From contig NZ_CP017755.1 in assembly GCF_001854325.1 (NCBI RefSeq), positions 1,054,001-1,118,000 of the forward strand: a stretch of 64,000 nt of DNA, in the 5' to 3' direction. Within the stretch, counting starts at the first letter, position 1. Every line of letters starts with the position of its first letter. The notes under the pieces are model-generated. The model was not told the origin of the DNA. It did not search any database and was given only the letters and a program-made list of their open reading frames with translations. Shown one piece after another: positions 7,701 to 15,770 of this stretch. A program made the position numbers and the translations under genes. This DNA comes from Cupriavidus malaysiensis. Lineage in GTDB: Bacteria; Pseudomonadota; Gammaproteobacteria; Burkholderiales; Burkholderiaceae.

Positions 7701-9161
7701 ATGACTGTCGGACAGCAAGACGAGTTCTTCAACCACATCGACGGCGAATGGACCAGGAGCCGTTCCGGCCGGACCTTCGACAACGTCAATCCGGCTGACG
7801 TCGCGGACATCGTCGGCCGCTTCCAGGCCTCCTGCGCCGAGGACGCCCAGGCCGCCGTGGCCGCCGCCGCGGCCGCCTTCGATGCCTGGCGCCGCACGCC
7901 GGTGAGCAAGCGGGCCGCGATCCTGAACCGCGCCGCCGATCACCTCGAGGCCAATGCCGCCGGCATCGCCGAGGAACTGACGCGCGAGGAAGGCAAGGCG
8001 CTCTCGCTGAGCAAGGACGAGGTCCTGCGCTCGGCGCAGACCCTGCGCTTCTATGCGGTGGAAGGGCAGACCTTCACCGGCGAGACCTATCCGAACGACG
8101 ATCCCGAGATGGTGGTCTACAGCCAGCGCGAGCCGCTCGGCGTGGTCACCGTGATCGCGCCGTGGAACTTCCCGGTGTCGATTCCCGCGCGCAAGATCGC
8201 GCCGGCGCTGATCGCCGGCAACACCGTGGTGTTCAAGCCGTCCTCGGATGCGCCGCTGTCCGGCTACCGCCTGGCCGAAGCGCTGGTCCAGGCCGGGCTG
8301 CCCAAGGGCGTGCTCAACTTCGTCACCGGCAGCGCCGCCGAGATCGGACCCGGCATCACCGAGCACCCGGCGGTGCGTGCGATCTCCTTCACCGGTTCGA
8401 CCCGCGCGGGCGAACAGATCCACCGCGCCGTGCCGCTGACCACGCGCACGCAGATGGAACTGGGCGGCAAGAACCCGCTGATCGTGATGGAGGATGCCGA
8501 CCTCGACAAGGCGGTCGACCTGACCATCAAGGGCGGCTTCTCGCTCAGCGGCCAGGCCTGTACCGGCACCAGCCGCGTGCTGGTGGCGGCGGCCGTCAAG
8601 GCGCAGTACACGCAGAAGCTGCTGGCGCGCGTGCAGGCCCTCAAGATCGGCAGCGGCATGACGCCGGGCATGGACCTCGGCCCGCTGGCCACGCGCAGGC
8701 AACTCGAGACCGTGCTGTCCTACATCGAGATCGGCAAGGCCGAGGCCACGCTGCTGTGCGGCGGCGAGCGGCTCACCGGCCCCGGCTTCGACCAGGGTTA
8801 CTACGTGTCGCCAGCGGTCTTCACCGACGTGACGCAGTCGATGCGCATCGCCCGCGAAGAGATCTTCGGGCCGGTGATCGCCATCATCGAGTTCAACGGC
8901 TACGCCGATGCCATCGCCAAGGCCAACGACACCGAATACGGGCTGTCCGCGGCGATCGTGACGGCCGATCCGCGCTACATCCACCACTTCGCCACCGACA
9001 TCGAGGCCGGCACCGTGAAGATCAACCGCACCACCACCGGCAACCTGGTGAACGCGCCCTTCGGCGGCCTCAAGCGCTCCAGTACCTCGACCTTCCGCGA
9101 GTCGGGGCGCACCGGGCTCGAGTTCTACACCCAGGTCAAGACGGTCTACCGCGGCTGCTGA
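7701..9161 (+). CDS. NAD(P)-dependent aldehyde dehydrogenase, ketoglutarate-semialdehyde type
   Basis: 486 aa with the full ALDH set: APWNF oxyanion/cofactor motif (residues 153-157), general base E253 in MELGGKNP, nucleophile C287 in SGQACTGTSR, and EEIFGPV near residue 390. The C-terminal INRTTTGNLVNAPFGGLKRSS block is typical of alpha-ketoglutarate-semialdehyde dehydrogenases, but related enzymes accept other short semialdehydes. It probably oxidises an aldehyde released downstream of the HDO reaction. It starts 86 bp after the HDO stop, across the GC hairpin. Confidence 0.9.
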   Translation: MTVGQQDEFFNHIDGEWTRSRSGRTFDNVNPADVADIVGRFQASCAEDAQAAVAAAAAAFDAWRRTPVSKRAAILNRAADHLEANAAGIAEELTREEGKALSLSKDEVLRSAQTLRFYAVEGQTFTGETYPNDDPEMVVYSQREPLGVVTVIAPWNFPVSIPARKIAPALIAGNTVVFKPSSDAPLSGYRLAEALVQAGLPKGVLNFVTGSAAEIGPGITEHPAVRAISFTGSTRAGEQIHRAVPLTTRTQMELGGKNPLIVMEDADLDKAVDLTIKGGFSLSGQACTGTSRVLVAAAVKAQYTQKLLARVQALKIGSGMTPGMDLGPLATRRQLETVLSYIEIGKAEATLLCGGERLTGPGFDQGYYVSPAVFTDVTQSMRIAREEIFGPVIAIIEFNGYADAIAKANDTEYGLSAAIVTADPRYIHHFATDIEAGTVKINRTTTGNLVNAPFGGLKRSSTSTFRESGRTGLEFYTQVKTVYRGC

Positions 9162-9208
9162 CCGGCACGCCGCCGGCAGCACGCATCCCAAGCATCAGGA
9201 GAATCGCA

Positions 9209-9688
9209 GTGAAGAAAGCCATCAAGCTGGAACTGAAGGAAGCGCGCCACATGGTGGCCGCGGCCATCGCCAGGTCGGAACAGATCGGCGTGCTCGAATC
9301 GATCTGCGTGGTCGACGAGGGCGGCTATCCGCTGGCGCTGGAGCGCATGGACGGCGCCCGCATCACCGGCCCGCAGATCGCCTGGAACAAGGCGTTCACC
9401 GCCGCCGGCCACAAGCGCTCCACGCACCTGTTCAACCAGGCGCCCAACGGGCCGGCCCTGCCGGGCAACGAGGCCTTCGGCATCCAGTGGAGCTTCGAAG
9501 GCAAGTTCGCCGTCTTCGTCGGCGGCTTCCCCATCGTGGTCAACGATGAAGTGGTCGGCGGCATCGGCCTGAGCGGCGGCAATGGCGAGCAGGACACGCA
9601 GGCCGGCCTGGCCGCCCTGCAGGCGCTGCAGGAACTGCTGGCGCCGCAGGATCTCAAGGTGCTGGTGCAGGCCGACATCAAGCGCTAG
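9209..9688 (+). CDS. GlcG/HbpS-family protein
   Basis: A 159-aa protein beginning at GTG 9209, with AGGAGA at a good distance. It shows the family pattern LKEARHMVAAAIARSEQIG, SICVVDEGGYPLALERMDGA and PIVVNDEVVGGIGLSGG, with a C-terminal LALQ-rich helix. Members bind heme or corrinoids or act as small accessory enzymes in catabolic operons (glcG, pduO-C type). There is no signal peptide, so it should be cytosolic. Its place between the aldehyde dehydrogenase and the flavin reductase suggests an accessory role in the same pathway. The biochemical function is not known. Confidence 0.85.
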   Translation: MKKAIKLELKEARHMVAAAIARSEQIGVLESICVVDEGGYPLALERMDGARITGPQIAWNKAFTAAGHKRSTHLFNQAPNGPALPGNEAFGIQWSFEGKFAVFVGGFPIVVNDEVVGGIGLSGGNGEQDTQAGLAALQALQELLAPQDLKVLVQADIKR

Positions 9689-9715
9689 TCCGCTGGTCCG
9701 CTGGTCCGCCAGTCC
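9684..9715 (+). repeat. 8-bp tandem repeat across a stop codon (4 units)
   Basis: Units GCTAGTCC, GCTGGTCC, GCTGGTCC and GCCAGTCC run head to tail across the TAG stop of the GlcG/HbpS gene. One of several short tandem arrays at gene ends in this window. Confidence 0.85.
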
Positions 9716-9805
9716 ATCACCCACCTGCCGCGCCGGGCATCGCCGGCGCGGTGCATCGCCCGCATCTGCCTGAACTGAACCGGCAGGAAACCGCCCGAGT
9801 CCATC

Positions 9806-10816
9806 ATGTCCTACCGCATCCAGATCCTGGAGACGCACGAGTCGTTTGTCGTCGAACCCGGCGAAACCCTGCTGCAGGGCGCCACGCGCGCCGGCGTCTG
9901 CCTGCCCCATGACTGCCAGCTCGGCGGTTGCGGCACCTGCCGCATCAAGCTGGTCGAAGGCACCGTGGCCTACGAGGAGTTGCCGATGGGGCTGGCGCCG
10001 GACGAGGAGGCGGCCGGCTACGCGCTGGCCTGCCAGGCCCTGCCGCAGGGCGATGCCGTCATCAGCACCGCGCGCGACGACGAGGCCTGCGCCGCCCCGG
10101 TGGCGCATCACGCGCTGGTGCGCGAAGCCCGCCCGCTTTCGCGCGATGTGCACTACCTGAAGCTGGAGGTGCCCGAGGCGGGCCTGCTCGACTACCGGCC
10201 CGGCCAGTACCTGAAGATCCTCACCGGCGACGGCCGCACGCGCAGCTTCTCGATGGCCTCGGTGCCCAGCGCCGGCGTGGTCGACCTGCACGTGCGCCGC
10301 ATTCCCGGCGGGACCTTCACCGACGGCGCCCTCCAGCAGCTGCGCCCGGGCGATGCGCTGCAGGTGGAGCTGCCGCACGGCGCCTTCTTCTACCGGGCCA
10401 AGGACTACCGGCCGCTGCTGATGGTGGCGACGGGCACCGGGCTGGCACCGATCAAGAGCATCCTCGAGGCGCTGATGGACGACGGCGACTGTCCGCCGGT
10501 CTCGCTCTACTGGGGCGCGCGCGAGCCGTCCGACCTGTACCTGCACGATGAGATCCGCGGCTGGGGCGAGCGCCTCTACGATTTCCGCTACGTACCCGTG
10601 CTGTCGCGCGCGCGGGACGACTGGCAGGGCCGGCGCGGCTACGTGCAGTCGGCCGTGCTGGAAGACCTCGGCGAACTGTCGGGCGAGCTCTCCGAGTACG
10701 CCATCTACCTGTGCGGCTCGCCCGAGATGATCCGCGATGCGCGCGCGGCCTTCGTCGCCCGCGGCGCCAGTCCGGACCATATCTACGCGGACAGCTTCAC
10801 CTTCCAGCGCGGCTGA
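9806..10816 (+). CDS. 2Fe-2S/FAD oxidoreductase (oxygenase reductase component)
   Basis: 336 aa in the order ferredoxin, FAD, NAD. The N-terminal plant-type cluster uses C37, C42, C45 and C76 (HDCQLGGCGTC, ALACQAL). The flavin domain has RSFSMAS and the NAD domain has MVATGTGLAPIKSILEAL and a late IYLCGSPEMI. This layout is that of CDP-glucoseen reductase, phenol-hydroxylase reductase and similar proteins that pass NAD(P)H electrons to oxygenases. No hydroxylase subunits follow it. In this cluster the HDO oxidase and the two ferredoxins are the likely electron acceptors. This is inference from position and the shared operator type. Confidence 0.9.
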   Translation: MSYRIQILETHESFVVEPGETLLQGATRAGVCLPHDCQLGGCGTCRIKLVEGTVAYEELPMGLAPDEEAAGYALACQALPQGDAVISTARDDEACAAPVAHHALVREARPLSRDVHYLKLEVPEAGLLDYRPGQYLKILTGDGRTRSFSMASVPSAGVVDLHVRRIPGGTFTDGALQQLRPGDALQVELPHGAFFYRAKDYRPLLMVATGTGLAPIKSILEALMDDGDCPPVSLYWGAREPSDLYLHDEIRGWGERLYDFRYVPVLSRARDDWQGRRGYVQSAVLEDLGELSGELSEYAIYLCGSPEMIRDARAAFVARGASPDHIYADSFTFQRG

Positions 10817-10825
10817 GCCTGCGCC

Positions 10826-10845
10826 GGCGCCCCGCGCGGGGCGCC
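10826..10845. terminator. Perfect GC palindrome after the reductase gene
   Basis: GGCGCCCCGC is followed directly by GCGGGGCGCC, giving a 20-bp perfect inverted repeat 10 bp after the stop. The arms equal those at 7648-7672. There is no T-tract. Confidence 0.5.
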
Positions 10846-10909
10846 GCTTCGCTTCCAGCTACCGGCCGGCGGATTCCTGACCTTCGAATCACCACGACAC
10901 GAGGCAGCC

Positions 10910-11632
10910 ATGCCATCTCGCGGCGAGGCAAGCATCGCAACCGGCCTGGACGCGCAGCCGGACGACGATGCCGGATTGCGCACCATTCCCCTCTTCGCGC
11001 AGGTGGCGGAACTGCTGCGCCGGCGCATCGTCGCCGGCATCTACACCCAGGGCACGCGGCTGGTGGAAGGGCGGCTGTCGGCGGAGCTGGGCGTGTCGCG
11101 CGTGCCGGTGCGCGAGGCGCTGCACGCACTGGCCACCGAGGGGCTGGTCGAGCTGTCGCCGCGCCGCAGTGCTTCGGTGACGCGCGTGCCCGATGCCATC
11201 GGCCGCGAACTGGTCGAGGTGCGCGCCACGCTGGAGGGCCTCAATGCGCGCCTGGCGGCCCAGCGCCGCGACCCGGCGCTGGGCGCCCGGCTCGAGGCGG
11301 TGCAGCGTGAAGGACGCCTGGCCGCCGCCGACGGCCGTACCGAAGCGCTGCTGCGGCTCAATGCCAGCTTCCACGAACTGCTGGCCTCCACCGCCGCCAA
11401 CAGCGTGCTGCGCGAGATGGTGCGCTCGCTGCGCGAGCGCACCTTCCTGATGTTCGCGCCGGTCGACGCGGCGCGCGCGCGCCAGAACTGGGAAGAGCAT
11501 GCGCGCATCCTGCAGGCGGTGATCGATGGCGACGCCGACCTGGCGGCGCTGCTGGCCAGCCGCCATGTCTACAGTGCCCATGCCGCCATGTCGCGGCGCG
11601 GCGCCGGCGCGGGCGGGGCGGCGCCGGGGTGA
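10910..11632 (+). CDS. GntR-family regulator, FCD subfamily (copy 1)
   Basis: A 240-aa protein with an N-terminal winged helix (residues about 20-90, containing ELGVSRVPVREALHALATEGLVEL) and an all-helical FCD effector domain (about 95-230). It is clearly a paralogue of the next gene, sharing EMVEVRATLEGLNA-type and LAAQRRDPAL blocks, so the two arose by tandem duplication. FCD regulators usually repress catabolic operons and respond to the pathway substrate or an intermediate acid. It starts 93 bp after the reductase, behind the GC palindrome, and no GTATAC element precedes it. Confidence 0.93.
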   Translation: MPSRGEASIATGLDAQPDDDAGLRTIPLFAQVAELLRRRIVAGIYTQGTRLVEGRLSAELGVSRVPVREALHALATEGLVELSPRRSASVTRVPDAIGRELVEVRATLEGLNARLAAQRRDPALGARLEAVQREGRLAAADGRTEALLRLNASFHELLASTAANSVLREMVRSLRERTFLMFAPVDAARARQNWEEHARILQAVIDGDADLAALLASRHVYSAHAAMSRRGAGAGGAAPG

Positions 11633-11644
11633 TGTCTTGACATC

Positions 11645-11660
11645 TCTGGTATACAATACC
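11645..11660 (+). promoter_or_regulatory. GTATAC-type element D, second GntR gene
   Basis: TCTGGTATACAATACC lies about 90 bp upstream of the second GntR/FCD gene and directly after the stop of the first. It would suit autoregulation. The core equals that of elements A, B, C and E. Confidence 0.5.
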
Positions 11661-11750
11661 GGCAAATGTCTCCCAACCTGCCGAGCCGCGCCGCCGCGTG
11701 GCGGTTGGCGGGTGGCGGCGGAGCATCCTGCCAACCCCGGTCATTCCTTC

Positions 11751-12470
11751 ATGTCAGAAAAGCGCGCCAATGCCCAGTCCGGGCCTGTTTCCGAGCCTGC
11801 GGTCGTGAGTCTCGGGGCGAGCCATTCGCCGCTGTTCGCGCTCGTCACCGACAAGCTGCGCGAGCGGATCCTCAACGGGCAGTACGAGCCGGGCGAGCGC
11901 TTGGTGGAGAACAAGCTGTCTTCCGAACTCGGCGTGTCGCGCATTCCGGTGCGCGAGGCGCTGCGTTCGCTGGCGACCGAGGGGCTGGTGGTGATCGAGC
12001 CGCGCCGCGGCGCTTCGGTGGCCAAGCTGTCGCCGGACGTGGCGCGCGAGATGGTGGAAGTGCGCGCCACGCTGGAAGGCCTCAATGCCAAGCTGGCGGC
12101 GCAGCGGCGCGATCCTGCGCTGCTGGCCGAACTGGAGCAGGTGCTGCGCGACGGCGCCGAAGCCGCCGCCCAGGGCCGCGGCGACCAGTTGCTGGCGCTC
12201 AACTCGCGCTTCCACGAAGTGCTGGGCACCATCGCCGCCAACAGCGTGCTGCAGGAAATGATGCGCTCGCTGCGCGAGCGCACCGCCGCGCTGTTCGCGC
12301 CGGCCAACCTGGTGCGCGCCCGCCAGAACTGGGATGAGCACGCGCAGATCCTGCAGGCCGTGATCGCCGGCGACGCCGACCTGGCGGCCCTGCTGGCCGC
12401 GCGGCATGTCTACAGCGCCGCCAAGGCGGCCGAACTGTCCGTCGGCGATACCACTACGCGCGCTGCCTGA
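11751..12470 (+). CDS. GntR-family regulator, FCD subfamily (copy 2)
   Basis: 239 aa from ATG 11751. The winged helix holds KLSSELGVSRIPVREALRSLATEGLVVIEPRRGASV, and the FCD domain includes RFHEVLGTIAANSVLQEMMRSLRER and WDEHAQILQAVIAGD. Much of the sequence is identical to copy 1, mainly outside the N-terminal tail. Having its own GTATAC element suggests that it, or both copies, reads that operator. Copy 2 could be the principal regulator and copy 1 a diverged sensor with a different effector range. Confidence 0.93.
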   Translation: MSEKRANAQSGPVSEPAVVSLGASHSPLFALVTDKLRERILNGQYEPGERLVENKLSSELGVSRIPVREALRSLATEGLVVIEPRRGASVAKLSPDVAREMVEVRATLEGLNAKLAAQRRDPALLAELEQVLRDGAEAAAQGRGDQLLALNSRFHEVLGTIAANSVLQEMMRSLRERTAALFAPANLVRARQNWDEHAQILQAVIAGDADLAALLAARHVYSAAKAAELSVGDTTTRAA

Positions 12471-12547
12471 GCGGCGCGTGCGCCGCGCAGGTCTTGCGCA
12501 AAACGTGCCTGGACGCCATCAGCGCGCGCCGATGGCATTGATCGCGC

Positions 12548-13171
12548 TCAGCGCGCCGGCTGTTCGCGCAGGGCGAAGGCCCGGCGCGCGGCCGGGCGCG
12601 CCAGGCAGCGCCGGTGCCAGTCCCAGGCTGCCGCATACCGCTCGCCGCCAAGCTCCGCGAAGCGGTGCAGCACCGCCGCCAGGTTCAGGTCGGCCACACT
12701 GAATTCCTTGCCCAGCAGGTAGTCCCGTTGCGCCAGCTGCGCCTCCAGCACCGCGAAGCGCCGGGCGAGCGCCTGCAGGGCCTCGTCCGCCAGCTCGGGC
12801 CGGCGCCGCTCGGGCGGCAGCATGCGGCTGTGCTGGGTCCATTGCGTGGTCAGCGGCTCGACCGAGGTCGCCGCCCACAAGGTCCACTGCAGCGCCAGCG
12901 ATTGCGCATCGGCATCCGCCGGCCACAGGCCGGCCGCGGCGTGCTTGCGCGCCAGGTGCAGCGTGATGGCCAGCGATTCGAACAGCACCAGGCCGTCATC
13001 CTCGATGGTCGGCACCAGTCCGTTGGGATTCAGCTTCAGGTAGGGCGCCGCCTTGACCTCCGGCGAGGCGTAGTGCAGCGGGATGTTCTCGTAGGCCAGG
13101 CCGAGTTCCTCTGCCGCCCACAGCGGGCGGATCGCGCGGGAGGCCGGGATGCCGTAGATTTTCAGGGTCAT
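12548..13171 (-). CDS. Glutathione S-transferase family protein
   Basis: 207 aa with an N-terminal thioredoxin fold (LKIYGIPASRAIRPLWAAEELGLAYENIPL; catalytic Ser/Thr region at residues 9-12; VPTIEDDG and LFESLAITLHLA for glutathione contacts) and a C-terminal helical domain (LLGKEFSVADLNLAAVL). It would conjugate or isomerise an electrophile with glutathione, or act as a peroxidase. It is on the opposite strand at the right edge of the cluster, but it has its own GTATAC element, so it may be co-regulated. Together with the GGT-like protein it hints at thiol chemistry in the pathway. Confidence 0.92.
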   Translation of the reverse strand: MTLKIYGIPASRAIRPLWAAEELGLAYENIPLHYASPEVKAAPYLKLNPNGLVPTIEDDGLVLFESLAITLHLARKHAAAGLWPADADAQSLALQWTLWAATSVEPLTTQWTQHSRMLPPERRRPELADEALQALARRFAVLEAQLAQRDYLLGKEFSVADLNLAAVLHRFAELGGERYAAAWDWHRRCLARPAARRAFALREQPAR

Positions 13172-13232
13172 GTCGCGTCGGGTAGCGGTTGCGGATAGGC
13201 GGCGGCGCCAGTCCAGGGGCCGTTCGCTGCAG

Positions 13233-13248
13233 AACTGTATACCTTATG
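13233..13248 (-). promoter_or_regulatory. GTATAC-type element E, GST gene
   Basis: AACTGTATACCTTATG, or CATAAGGTATACAGTT on the GST strand, lies about 62 bp upstream of the GST start. It shares the GGTATACAGT stretch with element B. Confidence 0.5.
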
Positions 13249-13250
13249 CG

Positions 13251-13508
13251 ATCTGATGGGAATCCACGGGGCAGGAGACAGGAGGGCGGAGATCGAAGGC
13301 GGGCCATGCGGCGCAGCACGGCGGCCAGGCACCAAGGCCGGCTCCTGGCCGCAGGGTACGCGCCTAGCGCGCCTTTCTGGCCTTTCCTGACCTTTATAAG
13401 CCGTTAAGGCGCCGTGGTGGGCCTCCTGGCTTCAACTCAATCGATGCGTGCCGCCCCCCAGGCCGGTGCTGTCTTGCGCACCCTGGCGGGGCACGGGCAT
13501 GCCCGGAT
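13251..13508. other. Intergenic stretch without recognised features
   Basis: The bases between GST element E and the small-ORF promoter hold no frame I can support and no clear repeat. They are less GC-rich than the genes around them. Confidence 0.5.
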
Positions 13509-13537
13509 TTGGCGCAATGCACAAAAATATGTATACT
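13509..13537 (+). promoter_or_regulatory. Sigma-70-like promoter, also a sixth GTATAC site
   Basis: TTGGCG and TATACT are separated by 17 bp, a good -35/-10 pair, 34 bp upstream of a 59-aa ORF. The -10 box overlaps GTATAC (13531-13536), with the flanks AATATGTATACTGTGAA. It may be a simple promoter rather than an operator. Confidence 0.5.
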
Positions 13538-13570
13538 GTGAACAATAAAGAAACGCCATAGGGAAAAACC

Positions 13571-13750
13571 ATGCACCAAGTCGATGCCAAGTACCTGCGT
13601 ACGCCCGTCGGCCAGCAACTCCTCGAACACTATGCCGGCCGCGATGCGGTGCGCCATGCCACGCCGCTGCTGCCGCTGCGCCTGGCCGACGTGACCGGTT
13701 TCGCGCGCGCCCTGTTCGGCCGCCGCAACGCAGGCCACCGTCCCTGCTGA
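13571..13750 (+). CDS. Small hypothetical protein (59 aa)
   Basis: Starts MHQVDAKYLRTPVGQQLLEH and ends FGRRNAGHRPC, followed by TGA. It is soluble, arginine- and leucine-rich, has no membrane segment and one terminal cysteine. Support for a real gene comes from a good promoter 34 bp upstream, a GGGA ribosome site and codon use like its neighbours. I recognise no family. Confidence 0.5.
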   Translation: MHQVDAKYLRTPVGQQLLEHYAGRDAVRHATPLLPLRLADVTGFARALFGRRNAGHRPC

Positions 13751-13933
13751 TTCCGTTCCTGCGGTTTCCGGCGCCGCCGGACGGATTGGCTCGGAAAAAT
13801 CCTGGCCATCAGCGGGCGCCGGCGGGCAGGCGGCGGCGCCCGCGGGGACTACAATGCACGCTTGTGCCGCGCCATGCGCAGCGGGCCTGACGGCCCCGGG
13901 CGCGATGGCGGGCTTAACCTGCAAGCGTAGCCC

Positions 13934-15748
13934 GTGCCCATGAATCCCGCGCTCTACCGGCTGATGCCGGGCCTGGAAGAGCTGGCGAAGTACCCGCGGC
14001 AGCATCTGCGTGCCGACCTCTCCGCGGGCCTGTCGGTGGCCGCCGTCTCGCTGCCGGTCAGCGTGGCCTATGCCCAGCTGGCCGGCCTCAGTCCGGCCGC
14101 CGGCCTGTACAGCTCGGTGCTGCCGATGGTGGCCTATGCGCTGTTCGGCTCGTCGCGCCAGCTGATCGTCGGTCCCGACGCCGCCACCTCGGCGATGATC
14201 GCCGCCACCCTGATGCCGCTGGCCGTGGCCGGCAGCGAGGACTACCAGGCGCTGGCGGTCTCGCTGACCCTGCTCACCGGCATCTTCTGCATGGTGGCCA
14301 GCCGCTTCCGCTTCGGCTTCCTCGCCGATTTCCTCTCCGTTCCCATCCTGACCGGCCTGCTCAACGGCGTGGCCGTCAGCATCGTCATCAGCCAGTTCGG
14401 CAAGGTGACCGGCCTGGCACTGGCCGGCCGCGATGCCATCAGCCAGATCCTCTCGCTGGCCGCCCAGGCCGGCCAGGTGCACCTGCCGACCTTCTTCGTG
14501 GCGGTCGGCACCGCCGCGCTTTACCTGACCGTCAAGGCCTTCTGGCCGCGCGGCCCGGCGGCGCTGAGCGCGCTGGTGGCCGCCGTCGCCGGCAGCCTGA
14601 TGTTCCGCGCCAAGGCGCTCGGTGTCGCCATGGTCGGGGCCCTGCCGTCAGGGCTGCCCGGCTGGGTCGCGCCGTCGCTGCCGCACGAGATGCTCGGCAC
14701 ATTGGTGCCGGCTGCCGCCGGCCTCGCGCTGATCTCCTTCAGCAGCGGCATGCTGACCAGCCGCAGTTTCGCCGTGCGCAACGGCTACCGCGTCGATGCC
14801 AACCGCGAGTTCCTCGCCATCGGCGTGGCCGACGTGGTCAGCGCGCTGAGCCAGGGTTTCGCCATCAGCGGCTCCAGCTCGCGCACGGTCGTCAACGAAG
14901 GGGCGGGCGGGCGCACGCGCCTGGTCTCGGTGGTGGCGGCCGCGGCCATGCTGCTGGTGCTGCTGGTGCTCGGCGATGTGCTGGCGCTGGTGCCGGTGGC
15001 CGCGCTGGGCGCGATCCTGGTGGCCTCCGCGCTCGGCCTGATCGACCTGGGCGGGCTGATGGCGCTGCGCCGCTTCAGCCGGGCCGAGCACGCCATCGCG
15101 CTGGTCACCCTGGCCGGCGTGGTGCTGTTCGGCGTGATGTCCGGCATCCTGGTGGCGGTGACCCTTGCCCTGCTGCGCTTCCTGGTGCAGATGGCGCGGC
15201 CGTCGGACCAGCTGTTCGGCATCATTCCCGGGCACGAAGGACTCTATGAACTGGCGCACTACCCGGAAGCGCAGGCCGTGCCCGGCCTGCTGATCTACCG
15301 CTTCGAGTCGCCGCTGACCTTCTTCAACGCCGACTATTTCAGCGTGCGCGTGGCGGCGCTGGTGGAGGCCCAGGCGCCGCGCTGGGTGGTGATCGACGCG
15401 GTCTCGATCGCTTCGCTGGACCTGACCGGCGCGCTCGCGATCCGCGACCTGCAGGAAGCGCTGGCCAAGCGCGGCATCCAGCTCGTCATCGCCGGCCGCA
15501 CCGCCCAGCTGCTGGCGTGGCTGGACCGGCGCGGCATCGCGCCGGAAAGCACCGGCATCCTCTACTACCCGAACCGGCTGGCGGCACTGGCCGCCTTCGA
15601 GGCGAGCGCGGCGGCCGCGCAGGCCGCCGCTGGTGATGGCGGCGGCCCCAGCGCTGTTGTCGCAGCGCCGGGCGACGGCGTCGACGATGCGCATGGCGCT
15701 GCGCCGGCGCGGGACCGGGAAGGCCCGACGCCGGGTACGGCCGCCTGA
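13934..15748 (+). CDS. SulP-family anion transporter with C-terminal STAS domain
   Basis: 604 aa. Residues about 25-410 hold ten or more membrane segments with the SulP signature region (PVSVAYAQLAGLSPAAGLYSSVLPMVAYALFGSSRQLIVGPDAATSAM). A STAS domain follows at about 450-560, with DAVSIASLDLTGALAIRDL. SulP carriers move sulfate, bicarbonate or dicarboxylates, and the substrate cannot be told from sequence. The last 50 residues are a low-complexity Ala/Gly/Pro tail without known role. It stands alone between convergent and divergent neighbours. Confidence 0.92.
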   Translation: MPMNPALYRLMPGLEELAKYPRQHLRADLSAGLSVAAVSLPVSVAYAQLAGLSPAAGLYSSVLPMVAYALFGSSRQLIVGPDAATSAMIAATLMPLAVAGSEDYQALAVSLTLLTGIFCMVASRFRFGFLADFLSVPILTGLLNGVAVSIVISQFGKVTGLALAGRDAISQILSLAAQAGQVHLPTFFVAVGTAALYLTVKAFWPRGPAALSALVAAVAGSLMFRAKALGVAMVGALPSGLPGWVAPSLPHEMLGTLVPAAAGLALISFSSGMLTSRSFAVRNGYRVDANREFLAIGVADVVSALSQGFAISGSSSRTVVNEGAGGRTRLVSVVAAAAMLLVLLVLGDVLALVPVAALGAILVASALGLIDLGGLMALRRFSRAEHAIALVTLAGVVLFGVMSGILVAVTLALLRFLVQMARPSDQLFGIIPGHEGLYELAHYPEAQAVPGLLIYRFESPLTFFNADYFSVRVAALVEAQAPRWVVIDAVSIASLDLTGALAIRDLQEALAKRGIQLVIAGRTAQLLAWLDRRGIAPESTGILYYPNRLAALAAFEASAAAAQAAAGDGGGPSAVVAAPGDGVDDAHGAAPARDREGPTPGTAA

Positions 15749-15770
15749 GCAGGGCGCGGCCCGCCCAGGC

